Assembly: GCA_035508435.1 (NCBI GenBank) | Contig: DATJNA010000095.1 | Span: 1 to 64,000 of the forward strand | Length of the DNA: 64,000 bases | Direction of reading: 5' to 3' | From: JASHVB01 sp035508435 | GTDB lineage: Bacteria > Pseudomonadota > Alphaproteobacteria > Acetobacterales > Acetobacteraceae | The notes under the pieces: model-generated | The model's input: only the letters and a program-made list of their open reading frames with translations | The model's database searches: none | What the model was told of the DNA's origin: nothing | Shown here: positions 16,232 through 25,730 of the stretch, in pieces | Layout of the letters: each line of letters begins with the position of its first letter | How positions within the stretch are numbered: the first letter of the stretch is position 1 | Position numbers and translations under genes: made by a program

Positions 16232-17041
16232 ATGCGCCGCTTTATCCCGATTCTGCTGGGAGTTTCGCTGCTGATTCCGGCGCCCGCGCCGGCGCAGGAT
16301 GCCCCGGAGTTGCATGCCACCTATGAAATGTATGCCGCCGGGCTGCATGTCGCGGAGGTGACCGCGTCATTCCGTCTCGGGACTGCCCACTACGCCATCC
16401 AGCTCGCGTTCCACACCACCGGCTTGGTGAGCTTATTCCGCCACGGACACCAGGCGAACAATGTCGTCGGCCACTGGGAGAACGGCCTGCCGCAGCCGGA
16501 ACAATTCGACGGCAGCGGCATCTGGGGTGACCACGACAATGCCACGCTGATCGACTACGTGAACGGGCAGCCGGTGATCAAGCGCCTGGTGTCGCCGCCG
16601 GACGACAAGCGCGAGCCGGTGCCATCAGCGCTGCAACAGAATTCAGTCGATTCGCTCAGTGCATTGGCACTGCTGATCCACCGCGTGCAGGATACCGGGC
16701 GCTGCGAGGCCTCGGTGCACACCTTCGACGGCCGCCGTGCCAGCGTCATTTCCGCCCATACGGTGGCGGAGGAGAGTCTCGGCCCAAACAGTCTTTCGAT
16801 TTTCACCGGCAAGGCGCTGCGCTGCGACTTCATCGGCCAGATGCAGGCTGGCTTCCTGTATCGCGACGACGCGCCGGCCGATCGCCGGCCGCTGCATGGT
16901 TCCGCCTGGCTCGGCAATGTGGTGCCGGACAGCCCGCCAGTGCCGGTGCGCATGGACTTCGAAACGCGCTGGTTCGGCGAGGCTCATATGTACCTGACGC
17001 GTCTGGAGGTTCCCCCGGCGACCGAAGTCGCCGCGCATTAG
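16232..17041 (+). CDS. DUF3108-domain exported protein
   Basis: A 269-residue protein with a signal peptide (MRRFIPILLGVSLLIPAPAPAQ) and a mature domain matching the DUF3108 pattern: TYEMYAAGLHVAEVTASFRL, FHTTGLVSLF, then a beta-rich body ending in a DFETRWFGEAHMYLTRLEV strand. The family is periplasmic and its role is unknown. ATG 16232 is chosen over the earlier in-frame codon at 16160 because it starts the signal peptide. The gene is convergent with the flavin oxidoreductase, with only one base between the stops. Confidence 0.75.
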   Translation: MRRFIPILLGVSLLIPAPAPAQDAPELHATYEMYAAGLHVAEVTASFRLGTAHYAIQLAFHTTGLVSLFRHGHQANNVVGHWENGLPQPEQFDGSGIWGDHDNATLIDYVNGQPVIKRLVSPPDDKREPVPSALQQNSVDSLSALALLIHRVQDTGRCEASVHTFDGRRASVISAHTVAEESLGPNSLSIFTGKALRCDFIGQMQAGFLYRDDAPADRRPLHGSAWLGNVVPDSPPVPVRMDFETRWFGEAHMYLTRLEVPPATEVAAH

Positions 17042-17042
17042 C

Positions 17043-18056
17043 TCACACCGTGCGTTCCACTGCCGGAAATACCTCCTCGGCCAGCAACTGCATTTGCTCC
17101 AGCGCCAGGCTGGCGGGCATGCCTACCCAGTGGATGCCGAGGATCAGCGTCGTCACACCGAAGCGGCGCCGCAGTTCCAGGATCTGTCCCGTTACTTCCG
17201 CAGGCGAACCGAACAGGAAACGGTCCTGCATCAGATCCTCGAAGCCGAGACCGAAATGGTCGCTGGCCGGCATCACCTTGTCCTGGCCCCAGGCGCGATA
17301 GGCCTGGTATTTTGCTTCGAGATACGGACTGGCGAGCCGCACCGCCTCGGCGCGCGACGGTGCCACGAACACTTCGCGCGCCATCGGCAGCTCGGCCGGG
17401 AACGGCTTGCCGGCCGCATCAAGGGCGCGCTTGTACACCTCCATCTGCTGCGCCGTGGTGTCGAGCTTGTTGTGCGGGTTGATGAACCACGCATCGGCCA
17501 TGCGGGCGGCGCGGCGAATGCCGACATCGATATTGGCGCCGATCCAGATCGGCGGCATCGGCTTCTGCACCGGCTTCACCGTGCAGTTGGCACCGTCCAA
17601 CTTGAAATACGACGCCTCCATGGTGACGAAATCCTCGCTCCACAGGCGCTTCACCGCGATCAGGCATTCCTCGAAGCGCCGGCCTGCGGATTTTAGTGTG
17701 GTGCCGAAAGCGTTGAACTCGATCTCGCGATAGCCGATGCCGGCGCCGAAGATCACTTTGCCGTCGCTGATCACGTCGAGCGAGGCGAGTTCTTCCGCGA
17801 CATGCAGCGGCGAATGCAAGGGCAGCAGCACCACGCCCGGCAGCAGCCGCAGCTTCGGTGCCAGCATGGCGACCTGGGCGAGATAGGGGATCTGCTGGAT
17901 GTACTGAAACGGGTGCGAACTATAGTGCGAGCCCTTCGCCACCAGGTCGTAGCCAAGCGCCTCGGCGCGTTTCGCGGCTTCGAGATCCTCCTTGTGGCGC
18001 AGCCGCATGTCGTCGCCTTCGGGATATTGGCCCCGAATGATCAGGCCGTATTTCAT
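17043..18056 (-). CDS. LLM-class (luciferase-like) flavin-dependent oxidoreductase
   Basis: A 337-residue TIM-barrel flavoprotein of the luciferase-like monooxygenase superfamily: first strand MKYGLIIRGQYP, then LGYDLVAKGSHYSSHPF, VVLLPLHSPLHVAEELASLD, GKVIFGAGIGYREIEFNAFG and the C-terminal FLFGSPAEVTGQILEL. Such enzymes use reduced FMN or F420 to attack small organic substrates; the substrate is unknown. GGACGGAGG precedes the ATG. A related but distinct LLM gene is at 27 kb. Confidence 0.88.
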   Translation of the reverse strand: MKYGLIIRGQYPEGDDMRLRHKEDLEAAKRAEALGYDLVAKGSHYSSHPFQYIQQIPYLAQVAMLAPKLRLLPGVVLLPLHSPLHVAEELASLDVISDGKVIFGAGIGYREIEFNAFGTTLKSAGRRFEECLIAVKRLWSEDFVTMEASYFKLDGANCTVKPVQKPMPPIWIGANIDVGIRRAARMADAWFINPHNKLDTTAQQMEVYKRALDAAGKPFPAELPMAREVFVAPSRAEAVRLASPYLEAKYQAYRAWGQDKVMPASDHFGLGFEDLMQDRFLFGSPAEVTGQILELRRRFGVTTLILGIHWVGMPASLALEQMQLLAEEVFPAVERTV

Positions 18057-18125
18057 CGCCTCCGTCCTTCCACGTCATGCGGGCGAAGCTTAGGAGGCAG
18101 GCATGGCCGGAGAAAGAGCCCGCGC

Positions 18126-18599
18126 CTAATAGGGCGTGCCGTCCTTGTGGGCGAAGCGCCATTTGCCATCGTCGCCCATGACGGCCTGGATGTCGTCCTG
18201 AGGATAGCGCACCGCGTCGCCGGACAGGCGGTCGCCGACCTCGAGGATCAGGCAATCGCGGTCGGTGCGGTTCTCCAGATGATGCGCCGTGCCGTTGGCG
18301 GGAAAGCCCGCCACCATGCCGGGACGCAACTGTGTCGCACCGGCATCGGTGAACAATGTCAGTTCACCTTCCAGGACATAGATGAACTCATCCTGCCGCG
18401 AATGCACGTGATGCAGGGCCGAGACCGCTCCCGGCCGAAGGCAGGTGAGATTGACGCCAAAATTCCGCAGGCCGAACAAATCCCCCAGCGGACGCTTGAT
18501 CCGCCCCGCCATGCGCGCAGCGAACGGTTCCGGATAATTGCTCGGCCTGGTGCGCGGTGGCGCGTCGCTTGCTGACATGGCAGCGGGGGTCGCGGTCAT
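18126..18599 (-). CDS. Cupin-domain protein (paralogue of the 30.7 kb cupin)
   Basis: A protein of about 157 residues with one cupin domain: FGVNLTCLRPGAVSALHHVH, QDEFIYVLEGELTLFTDAG (motif 1), then GMVAGFPANGTAHHLENRT (motif 2) and a C-terminal YPQDDIQAV...HKDGTPY. The same blocks occur in the cupin at 30713-31183 (NFGVNLT, QDEFIYVL, GFPA, KDG), so the two are duplicates. It may bind a metal and a small sugar-like ligand; function is unknown. GGAGG upstream fixes ATG 18599. Confidence 0.82.
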   Translation of the reverse strand: MTATPAAMSASDAPPRTRPSNYPEPFAARMAGRIKRPLGDLFGLRNFGVNLTCLRPGAVSALHHVHSRQDEFIYVLEGELTLFTDAGATQLRPGMVAGFPANGTAHHLENRTDRDCLILEVGDRLSGDAVRYPQDDIQAVMGDDGKWRFAHKDGTPY

Positions 18600-18709
18600 G
18601 GCACAGCCTCCATGGGTGGCGGGCGGGATCGCGCCGCGCTGCCCTGATTGTGGCGTCCCGCACACCGCGGCGGTAGTGAGACCGTGCCCTGCCGTTGTGA
18701 GCCTTTGTC

Positions 18710-19282
18710 ATGTCCACCCGGTCGCTCCGGGCATTGCGTGCGTTCGCCGATGTGGCCCGCGCGGGCAGCTTGGCCGAGGACGCGCGCACCCTGCATGTAT
18801 CGCCCTCGGCGGTTTCCCCACCTGTTGCACGATCTGGAGGCGTCACTTGGCTTCGCCTTGTTCTCGGGTCGCGGCCTGGGCGCCGTTCTGTCCGAATCGG
18901 GCGCGCGGCTGGCGCGCCTGCTGGACGGTGACCGGCCGGTTGTCGGCACGACACTGCGAACCTGCCCGACATCGCCCCGGTGCTGACGTTCGAAACCCGT
19001 GCCCTGGCGGCGCAGGCAGCGACCGCCGGCATCGGTGCGACCGTGGTGCACCGGCACCTGATTAGGGATCTGCCGGGTTCCGGGATGCTGTCGGAGGTAG
19101 CGCCCACGCCGCCGCTGAATCGGCCGGAGGCACGCTGGTTCGTCGTCCTCCCCGAGGCGCTGCGGGACCGCACTGTGAGAGCGTTCAGGGGCTGGTTGGC
19201 GACCGAGATGGGGGAGAGGCAGGTCCGCGCTACATCTGCGATTCGGGCGACAGCACCTCGCAGCCCATCCGGGCGTGGCTGA
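18710..19282 (+). pseudogene. LysR-type regulator, degraded (frameshift plus internal deletion)
   Basis: The N-terminal helix-turn-helix is clear: RSLRALRAFADVARAGSLAEDARTL then LHVSPSAVS. The frame breaks at CCCC (18816-18819); one C fewer restores HLLHDLEASLGFALF and ESGARLARLL. A second break follows, and the original frame resumes with VLTFETRALAAQAATAGIGA and the end of a LysR effector domain (RWFVVLPEALRDR). Only about 180 codons' worth of a 300-residue family remains, so most of the co-inducer domain is missing. The 3' end overlaps the transglycosylase gene on the other strand. Confidence 0.8.
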
Positions 19283-20372
19283 GCCGGCCGCAGGCCTCCA
19301 CCGCCGCGCCACGCGACAGCCCGGTCAGCCGCGCCCGCCACAGCTCGCCGTGCGCCACATGCACGCTTGCGACGTAGGGATGGGCCGCCCCAAGCTGGGC
19401 ATATGCATGCTCGCGCGCGCTGCCCACCGCGAGATGCGCCTGCTTGGCGCTGACGAACGCACCAACCTGAATGCCCCACGTCCCGGTCACCGGCTCGGGC
19501 GTGTAATGGCGGAACGGGATCGGCTCGGCGTTGGCGGCGGCGATGAAGTGGAAGCCATGCGCCGGCGGAGGCGGCGGCGGCACCACCAGCGCGTATTGCT
19601 GCGGCGCCACCATCGGCCGTGGCGGAGGCTGCGGTGGCTCAGGCAGTTGCGCCACCTCCACCCGCACGGGCGCCGGCACACGCCCGCCACCGCCGCCATA
19701 CTGGCTGGCAAACTGCGTCGTGCGGCCATAGCGCATGCCAGGCGGGATATCGATCGGCAGCGCGTTCATGGCGTATTGCTCGGCGGGCGAGCGGCGGTCG
19801 GGCTCCACGCCGACGATCTCCGGCCCGATCATGGCGACATAGCGCCGGGTCTCGTCCGGCAGCGGGCGGTTATTGGACAGGTAGTCATCCAGCCGGTTCG
19901 GTCCCGCGTTGTATGCCGCCAGGAAGCCGGGCGAGCCGTAGATGTCATACATCTCCCGCATATAGGCCGCGCCGGCCATGATGTTGTTGTGCGGATCGTA
20001 GGGATCGGAGCCCAGGTTGTATTGCTGACGCAGCTCGTCATAGGTCGCCGGCATCACCTGCATCAGCCCCATCGCCCCTGCACCGGACGTGGTGAGCTGG
20101 CCGTCCATGTATTCCTGGCCGTTGGACTCCACGTGCATGACCGCGCGAATCCACAGTTCCGGCACGTCGAATCGCGCGGCGGCCTCGCGAATATAGGGAC
20201 CCCACGGGTCCTCCGCCGGGCCGGGCGGGACGTAGTTGTTGCTGGCCTGTGCCGCATAACGGGCGGCCTCTTGGGTCGCGGACGGCCCGGGCACATGCGA
20301 GGCGCAGGCGGCGAGCAAGGCGAGGGCCCCGAAAGCAGCGGACGAGCGGGCAAGGCAAAGCATGCGGGGCAT
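19230..20372 (-). CDS. Lytic transglycosylase lipoprotein with SLT and SPOR-like domains
   Basis: A 380-residue lipoprotein (lipobox LAAC) that cleaves peptidoglycan. The SLT domain has the catalytic glutamate in MHVESNGQEY, then GAMGLMQVMPATYDEL and LAAYNAGPNRLDDY. A proline-rich linker leads to a C-terminal SPOR-like segment (WGIQVGAFVSAKQAH ... RARLTGLSRGAAVEACGRL), expected to bind denuded septal glycan. GGAGG sits eight bases before ATG 20372, so the upstream in-frame ATG at 20450 is rejected. It likely acts at the inner face of the outer membrane. Confidence 0.9.
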   Translation of the reverse strand: MPRMLCLARSSAAFGALALLAACASHVPGPSATQEAARYAAQASNNYVPPGPAEDPWGPYIREAAARFDVPELWIRAVMHVESNGQEYMDGQLTTSGAGAMGLMQVMPATYDELRQQYNLGSDPYDPHNNIMAGAAYMREMYDIYGSPGFLAAYNAGPNRLDDYLSNNRPLPDETRRYVAMIGPEIVGVEPDRRSPAEQYAMNALPIDIPPGMRYGRTTQFASQYGGGGGRVPAPVRVEVAQLPEPPQPPPRPMVAPQQYALVVPPPPPPAHGFHFIAAANAEPIPFRHYTPEPVTGTWGIQVGAFVSAKQAHLAVGSAREHAYAQLGAAHPYVASVHVAHGELWRARLTGLSRGAAVEACGRLSHARMGCEVLSPESQM

Positions 20373-20598
20373 CCGGAGGGCCTCCGTCGTGGCGCGGCCG
20401 CAATGGCCGGAGGGCACGGCGGCCGGACGGCCGTCGCTTGAGGTGGGCAATCAGGAATCGCGTCTAACCCCTTATCGTAGATCGATGATCGCCGCAACAC
20501 CGTTTTGCCGAGTCCGCTGCGCTGAGGGTTTTTGCTTGATTTGGCCACGGCAATTTGCTCGATAGTGCAACAGGCGTGCGCGGCCCGGATTCCAAACG

Positions 20599-20991
20599 AT
20601 GCCGTTGCGAACTACAGGTTTCTGCACCTTGCTGCTGCTGGCAGGCTGCGCGGCTCACCCGCAGCCGCCATCGCCGACCGTGCACGCGGCGCAATCGCTG
20701 ACGCCGCCCCACACGGTGCCTGCCCCGCCTCCCGCGCCTGGCATGGGCGGGACGATTCTTGCCATGCGTCCGGTGCCGATCGCGGCCATCCAGCCGGTGA
20801 GCCTGCTGCTGTCCAGCTCGGGCCGGGCAATCAGCGCGCCCGCGCACAATCTGTACGAATTCATCGTCCGCACCGCAGACGGAACGACAATTGCGGTGAT
20901 CCAGCCGGCAACCGCTGATCTGCGCCCCGGTGAGCAAGTCCGCATCGCCTCCGGTCCACCGCCGCGGATCGATATGCCGGCGACCCGCTGA
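20599..20991 (+). CDS. Small proline-rich lipoprotein
   Basis: A 130-residue protein with signal MPLRTTGFCTLLLLAGC (lipobox LAGC), a proline-rich stretch, and a C-terminal beta-rich region (GGTILAMRPVP, YEFIVRTADGTTIAVIQP, LRPGEQVRIASG). That ending resembles the C-terminal fold of SlyB/PcP outer-membrane lipoproteins but without the glycine-zipper core, so the relation is tentative. It lies 45 bases before the ABC exporter genes on the same strand. Confidence 0.6.
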   Translation: MPLRTTGFCTLLLLAGCAAHPQPPSPTVHAAQSLTPPHTVPAPPPAPGMGGTILAMRPVPIAAIQPVSLLLSSSGRAISAPAHNLYEFIVRTADGTTIAVIQPATADLRPGEQVRIASGPPPRIDMPATR

Positions 20992-21035
20992 ACGTGGTTG
21001 CCCCTGCCGGGCGAATGGGCTATCGCGGCGCGCCC

Positions 21036-21890
21036 ATGTCGACCACCACCATTCCCACCGACGGCGCCCCTTTGCTCGATCTTCGCGCCGACATGTCGCT
21101 GGCGGCCCGGCAACGCTTCGCGGTCGCCGATATCGTGAACGGCAGCGCGTTGTGGCGCCTCTCCTGGACGCTCGGCTGGCTCGACATCAAGCTTCGCTAT
21201 CGTGGCTCCTTGCTCGGTCCGTTCTGGCTGACGCTTTCCACCGGCGTCATGGTTGGCGCACTGGGCCTGCTGTACGCCTCGTTATTCCACATGAACCTGC
21301 ACGAGTACCTGCCGTTCCTGTCGCTGTCGATCGTATTGTGGGGATTTCTCAGCGCCGTCGTCAGCGAATCGTGCACCACATTCACCGAGGCCGAGGGCGT
21401 GGTCCGTTCGGTGCGCATGCCGTTTTTCGTCTTCGCCGCCCGCATCGTGATTCGCAATATCCTGGTGCTTGCACACAATATCGTCGTCATCGTCGCCGTA
21501 TTCGTGCTGCTGTCGATCTCGCCGGGGTCCCGCGCCGTGCTGGCTGTTCCCGGCCTGCTGTTGTGGATCGTCGACGCGCTCGCTCTATGCCTGTTGCTCG
21601 GCAGCTTCTGCGCGCGCTTCCGCGACATTCAGCCGATCGTGAACAGTATCATGCAGATCGCATTCTTCATGACGCCGGTGATCTGGAAGCCCGAGCAAGC
21701 GGGGAAGCGATTCTTCCTGCTGCAGCCGAACCCGTTCTACGATCTGCTGGAAGTGGTCCGCGGGCCGTTGCTCGGCTCGATTCCGGACGGCATGACCTAT
21801 CTCGGCGCGCTGTCCTACAGCGTGGCACTCTGGGTCGTTGCCTGGCTGTTCTTTGCCCGCGCCCGCGGCCGCATCGCCTTCTGGTTGTAA
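21036..21890 (+). CDS. ABC-2 type polysaccharide/polyol-phosphate exporter, permease
   Basis: A 284-residue integral membrane protein with about six hydrophobic segments and the Wzm/KpsM-like layout: amphipathic N terminus, WTLGWLDIKLRYRGSLLGPFW before the first segment, and the C-terminal MTPVIWKPEQA and QPNPFYDLLEVVRGPLLG motifs. It forms the channel that exports lipid-linked or anchored polysaccharide across the inner membrane, driven by the ATPase encoded six bases downstream. ATG 21036 (MSTTTIP) is preferred to the earlier frame start at 20994. Confidence 0.9.
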   Translation: MSTTTIPTDGAPLLDLRADMSLAARQRFAVADIVNGSALWRLSWTLGWLDIKLRYRGSLLGPFWLTLSTGVMVGALGLLYASLFHMNLHEYLPFLSLSIVLWGFLSAVVSESCTTFTEAEGVVRSVRMPFFVFAARIVIRNILVLAHNIVVIVAVFVLLSISPGSRAVLAVPGLLLWIVDALALCLLLGSFCARFRDIQPIVNSIMQIAFFMTPVIWKPEQAGKRFFLLQPNPFYDLLEVVRGPLLGSIPDGMTYLGALSYSVALWVVAWLFFARARGRIAFWL

Positions 21891-21896
21891 GCGCTC

Positions 21897-22736
21897 ATGG
21901 CCGCCGTGCAGCATGGTCCCACCATTGACATCGACGGCGTCTCCGTTTCGTTCCCGTTGTACCACGGCAACGCGCGCAGCCTGAAAAAAATGGTGTTTGC
22001 CGCGGCGTCCGGCCGGTTGGCACAGGACCGCAAGCAGCGCGTCGTGGTGGAGGCCCTGCGCAACATCAGCTTCAATTTGCGCGGCGGCGACCGCCTTGGC
22101 CTGATCGGCAGCAATGGCGCCGGCAAGACCACGCTGCTGCGCACGCTGGCTGGAATCTACGAGCCGGTGACCGGCCATGTTCGCGTTCAAGGCAGCGTGA
22201 ACGCGCTGCTGGATCCCAGCCTGGGAATGAACGTCGACCTGACCGGCCGCGAGAATATCATGCTGCGCGGCCTCTATAACGGCATGCCGCGCTCCGCGAT
22301 CGAGCAATTGGAAGAGGATGTGACGTCGTTCGCCGGCCTCAATGATTTCATTGACCTGCCGGTGCGCATCTACTCCTCGGGCATGGTGGTACGGCTTGGC
22401 TTCGCGCTGGCCACGGCCATCCGGCCACAGATCCTGCTGATGGATGAATGGATCCTGGCGGGCGACGCGGCGTTCCTCGACCGCGCAAAGCATAGGCTGG
22501 AGGCGATGGTGCGCGGCGCCGACATCCTGGTGCTGTCGACGCACGACGCAAGCATCGTGCGCACGTGGTGCAGCCGTGTGCTCTGGCTCGACCAGGGCCG
22601 CATCCGCGCCGACGGCCCGCCCGACGCGGTGCTGGAGCAATACCTCGGCCGTCCGCTGGATCCGCTGCCGGTCGAGACAGCACCAATGACGGCAGTGGCT
22701 GCTGAGACCGCCTATCACGCGACGGTGCAAGCGTAA
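21897..22736 (+). CDS. ABC exporter ATP-binding protein (Wzt/KpsT-like)
   Basis: A 279-residue ATPase partner of the permease. Walker A is GSNGAGKTT, the signature motif is the exporter-type YSSGMVVRLGFA in place of LSGGQ, Walker B ends ILLMDEWILAGD and the switch histidine is in LSTHDASIV. The short C terminus has no carbohydrate-binding Wzt domain, so export would not depend on a terminal sugar. No glycosyltransferases are in the window. The last codons and stop form the first unit of a tandem repeat array. Confidence 0.92.
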   Translation: MAAVQHGPTIDIDGVSVSFPLYHGNARSLKKMVFAAASGRLAQDRKQRVVVEALRNISFNLRGGDRLGLIGSNGAGKTTLLRTLAGIYEPVTGHVRVQGSVNALLDPSLGMNVDLTGRENIMLRGLYNGMPRSAIEQLEEDVTSFAGLNDFIDLPVRIYSSGMVVRLGFALATAIRPQILLMDEWILAGDAAFLDRAKHRLEAMVRGADILVLSTHDASIVRTWCSRVLWLDQGRIRADGPPDAVLEQYLGRPLDPLPVETAPMTAVAAETAYHATVQA

Positions 22737-22887
22737 CTAACCGCAACAGTGCGGGCGTAACCGACCGGCGCCGGTGCAGGCGTAACCGACCGGTGCCGGT
22801 GCAGGCGTAACCGACCGCGACGGTGCGAGCGTAACAAAACGCGACGGGGCGAGCATGACCGTCCGCGACAGCGCGAGTGCAACCGAC
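22718..22887. repeat. Tandem array, 24-25 bp units, seven copies
   Basis: Seven degenerate units of 24-25 bases run from the wzt-like stop codon outward; a typical unit reads CGGTGCAGGCGTAACCGAC. Unit 1 (22718-22741) contains the gene's final codons and TAA, and most units keep GCGTAAC. The rest of the gap to pepN (22888-23038) shows no gene. No spacer/repeat structure of a CRISPR is present. Confidence 0.85.
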
Positions 22888-23038
22888 AGGGACGCCGTCT
22901 CGGCGACTCCGGTCGCGCGGGAGATGCGCTGTAACCCCTGGCCCTGGGCGCTGACATGGCAGCCGGCTGGGCTACACTGGGCGGGTCGGCGGCCCGCGCG
23001 CGGCACCGATGTGACACAACAATGCGAGGACGGCGATC

Positions 23039-25699
23039 ATGCATCTCGACGCCAGCAACATCGCGGCCCAGGCGACCCCGCGCTCGGTGCGCCTGGCGGA
23101 TTACCAGCCGCCGCCCTTTCTGGTGGACCATGTCGCGCTGGAGTTCGATCTCGACGAAGCGGCCACCACCGTCGCGGCGCGCCTGAAGCTGCGGCGCAAC
23201 CCCGCGGCGCCGCAGAACGCGCCGCTGCGGTTGGACGGCCAGGCGCTGACGTTGCTGCATCTGGCCCGCGACGGCGAAACGCTCGGCGACAACCATTACC
23301 ATATCGAGGATGGCAGCCTGATCATCCCCGACATGCCGGATGCATGCGAGCTCACGGTGCGGACCCGGATCGCGCCCGAGGGAAATACCGAGCTCAGCGG
23401 CCTCTACGTTTCCAACGGCAGCTTCTTCACCCAATGCGAGGCGGAAGGCTTCCGCCGCATCACCTGGTTCCCCGACCGTCCCGACGTGATGGCGCGCTAC
23501 ACAGTCACCATCACTGCGGACAAGGCACGCATCCCGGTGATGCTGTCGAACGGCAATCCCGGCGATGTCACTGACCTCAGCGATGGGCGCCACCGCATCA
23601 CCTGGACCGATCCCCATCCCAAGCCCAGCTATCTGTTCGCCCTCGTCGCCGGCGACCTCGTCGCGGTGAAGGACAGCTTCACCACGCGGTCGGGGCGGAC
23701 GGTGGATCTCGGCATCTGGGTGCGCCGCGGTGACGAGGACCGCTGTGACCATGCCATGCGCTCGCTGAAGACCGCGATGAAATGGGACGAGGATGTGTTC
23801 GGGCTGGAATACGACCTCGACGTTTTCAACATCGCCGCGGTGTCCGATTTCAACATGGGGGCGATGGAGAACAAGGGTCTCAACGTCTTCAACACGAAGT
23901 ACGTGCTGGCCGACGAGGGCAGCGCGACCGACGGCGATTTCCAGGGCATCGAAACGGTGATCGCGCACGAGTATTTCCATAACTGGACCGGCGACCGCGT
24001 CACCTGCCGCGACTGGTTCCAGCTTTCCCTGAAGGAAGGACTGACGGTCTATCGCGACCAGGAATTCACGGCGGACCAGGGCAGCCGCGCGGTGAAGCGC
24101 ATCGGCGACGTGCGCGTCCTGCGCGCGGGACAGTTCCGCGAGGATGCCGGACCGCTGGCGCATCCGGTGCAGCCGACCGAATACATGGCCATCGATAATT
24201 TCTACACCGCCACGGTGTACCAGAAGGGCGCCGAGGTGATCCGAATGATGGCCACGATCATCGGACGCGACGCCTTCCGCCGCGGTATGGACCTGTATTT
24301 CGCCCGCCATGACAACAACGCGGTCACGATCGACGATTTCGTTGCCGCGATGCAGGATGCGTCGGGCGTGGACCTCGGTGCGTTCAAGCTATGGTATCAT
24401 CAGGCCGGCACGCCGGAAGTCTCGGTCGAGGACGCGCACGATCCCGCCACCAATCGCTACACGCTGACGCTGCGGCAAACCACGCCACCGACACCGGGCC
24501 AGCCGGACAAGCGGCCGCTGGTGATTCCGGTCGCGATGGGCCTGATTGCGGATGACGGCAGCGAACTGGCAACACGCCTCGCCGGCGAGACCGGGGCCAC
24601 GCCCGGTACCCGCGTGCTGTTGCTCACCGACAACGAGCAGAAATTCGAGTTCGAGGACGTGGCGGCGCTGCCGACGCCGTCGCTGCTGCGCGGCTTCTCC
24701 GCCCCGGTGAAATTGTCCGGAATCAGCCTTGACCGGCTGCAATTCCTGGCGACCAGCGACACCGATCCGTTCGTGCGCTGGGAAGCCGGCCAGCAATATG
24801 CCGCGCGTGTCTTGCTGGAGCAGGTGGAGAAGTGGCAGCCCGATGCGACGGTCGACATTCCGGCGGGCATCGTCGCCGCCGCCGTGGCAACCTTGAGCGC
24901 GGCCGATGCCGACCGCGCCTTCGCCGCCGAAGCCTTGACGCTGCCCAGCGAAACGTTCCTCGCCGACCAGATGCGCGTGGCCAATCCGGACGCGATCCAC
25001 GCCGTGCGCCAGGCGGCGCGGGGCGTCATCGGTACCGTGCTCGCGCCGATCCTGGCGAAGAAATACCAGGAGTTGGCCGACGACGGACCATACCGGATCG
25101 ACGGCGAGTCGATCGGCCGGCGCGCGCTGCGCAACACCTGCCTCGCGTATCTGGCGGCCGGGGTACCGAAGAACGGCGCCACGGTGGCGAAACAGCAATT
25201 CGACACGTGGAGCAATATGACCGATGTGCTGGCCGCGCTCTCGGTGCTGAGTCATATCGATGGCCGCGAGCGCACCAGCGCGCTGAAGAATTTCTATAAC
25301 GCGTGGCACGAGGTGGACCTTGTGCTGGACAAGTGGTTCGCGATCCAGGCGATGTCGGAGCTCGCGACGCCCGAGGTGGTGCGCAGGCTGACGGAGCATA
25401 AGGATTTCGACCTGCGCAACCCAAACCGCGTGCGAGCGCTGGTCAGCAGCTTCGTCAGCGGCAATCCGGCGCGGTTCCATGACGCGTCCGGCGAGGGCTA
25501 TCGGTTCCTCGCCGACATCATCATCGAACTCGATCCGCGCAATCCGCAGGTGGCGGCGCGGATGGTTGCCCCGCTCGGCCAATGGCGCCGCTTCGACGTG
25601 GACCGCGAGGCGCTGATGCAGCGGGAGTTGCAGCGCATTCTGGAGTCACCAGGCCTGTCACGCAACACGTTCGAAATGGTGTCGAAGAGTCTGGCGTGA
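23039..25699 (+). CDS. pepN: Aminopeptidase N (M1 zinc metallopeptidase)
   Basis: The 886-residue protein is a full-length PepN that removes N-terminal residues from peptides in the cytoplasm. The exopeptidase motif GAMENKG is at residues 274-280, the zinc site HEYFH at 310-314 with its third ligand glutamate in LKEGLT, and YKGAEV-like YQKGAEVIRMM follows. The C-terminal helical domain ends with RNTFEMVSKSLA. It follows the tandem array and precedes an amidohydrolase gene by 31 bases. Confidence 0.97.
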   Translation: MHLDASNIAAQATPRSVRLADYQPPPFLVDHVALEFDLDEAATTVAARLKLRRNPAAPQNAPLRLDGQALTLLHLARDGETLGDNHYHIEDGSLIIPDMPDACELTVRTRIAPEGNTELSGLYVSNGSFFTQCEAEGFRRITWFPDRPDVMARYTVTITADKARIPVMLSNGNPGDVTDLSDGRHRITWTDPHPKPSYLFALVAGDLVAVKDSFTTRSGRTVDLGIWVRRGDEDRCDHAMRSLKTAMKWDEDVFGLEYDLDVFNIAAVSDFNMGAMENKGLNVFNTKYVLADEGSATDGDFQGIETVIAHEYFHNWTGDRVTCRDWFQLSLKEGLTVYRDQEFTADQGSRAVKRIGDVRVLRAGQFREDAGPLAHPVQPTEYMAIDNFYTATVYQKGAEVIRMMATIIGRDAFRRGMDLYFARHDNNAVTIDDFVAAMQDASGVDLGAFKLWYHQAGTPEVSVEDAHDPATNRYTLTLRQTTPPTPGQPDKRPLVIPVAMGLIADDGSELATRLAGETGATPGTRVLLLTDNEQKFEFEDVAALPTPSLLRGFSAPVKLSGISLDRLQFLATSDTDPFVRWEAGQQYAARVLLEQVEKWQPDATVDIPAGIVAAAVATLSAADADRAFAAEALTLPSETFLADQMRVANPDAIHAVRQAARGVIGTVLAPILAKKYQELADDGPYRIDGESIGRRALRNTCLAYLAAGVPKNGATVAKQQFDTWSNMTDVLAALSVLSHIDGRERTSALKNFYNAWHEVDLVLDKWFAIQAMSELATPEVVRRLTEHKDFDLRNPNRVRALVSSFVSGNPARFHDASGEGYRFLADIIIELDPRNPQVAARMVAPLGQWRRFDVDREALMQRELQRILESPGLSRNTFEMVSKSLA

Positions 25700-25730
25700 C
25701 CACAACCTTACTCCCGCGCCACGGGAGACA

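Noticed and set aside
15763..16320. N-terminal extension of the Nudix protein
   Set aside because: The open frame passes through the tRNA-Val gene, so it cannot be protein coding there.
22718..22887. CRISPR-like array
   Set aside because: Units are directly adjacent with no unique spacers, and repeats decay; it is a simple tandem duplication.
22715..24310. 531-residue reverse frame opposite pepN
   Set aside because: Antisense shadow of pepN; low-complexity product and no ribosome site.
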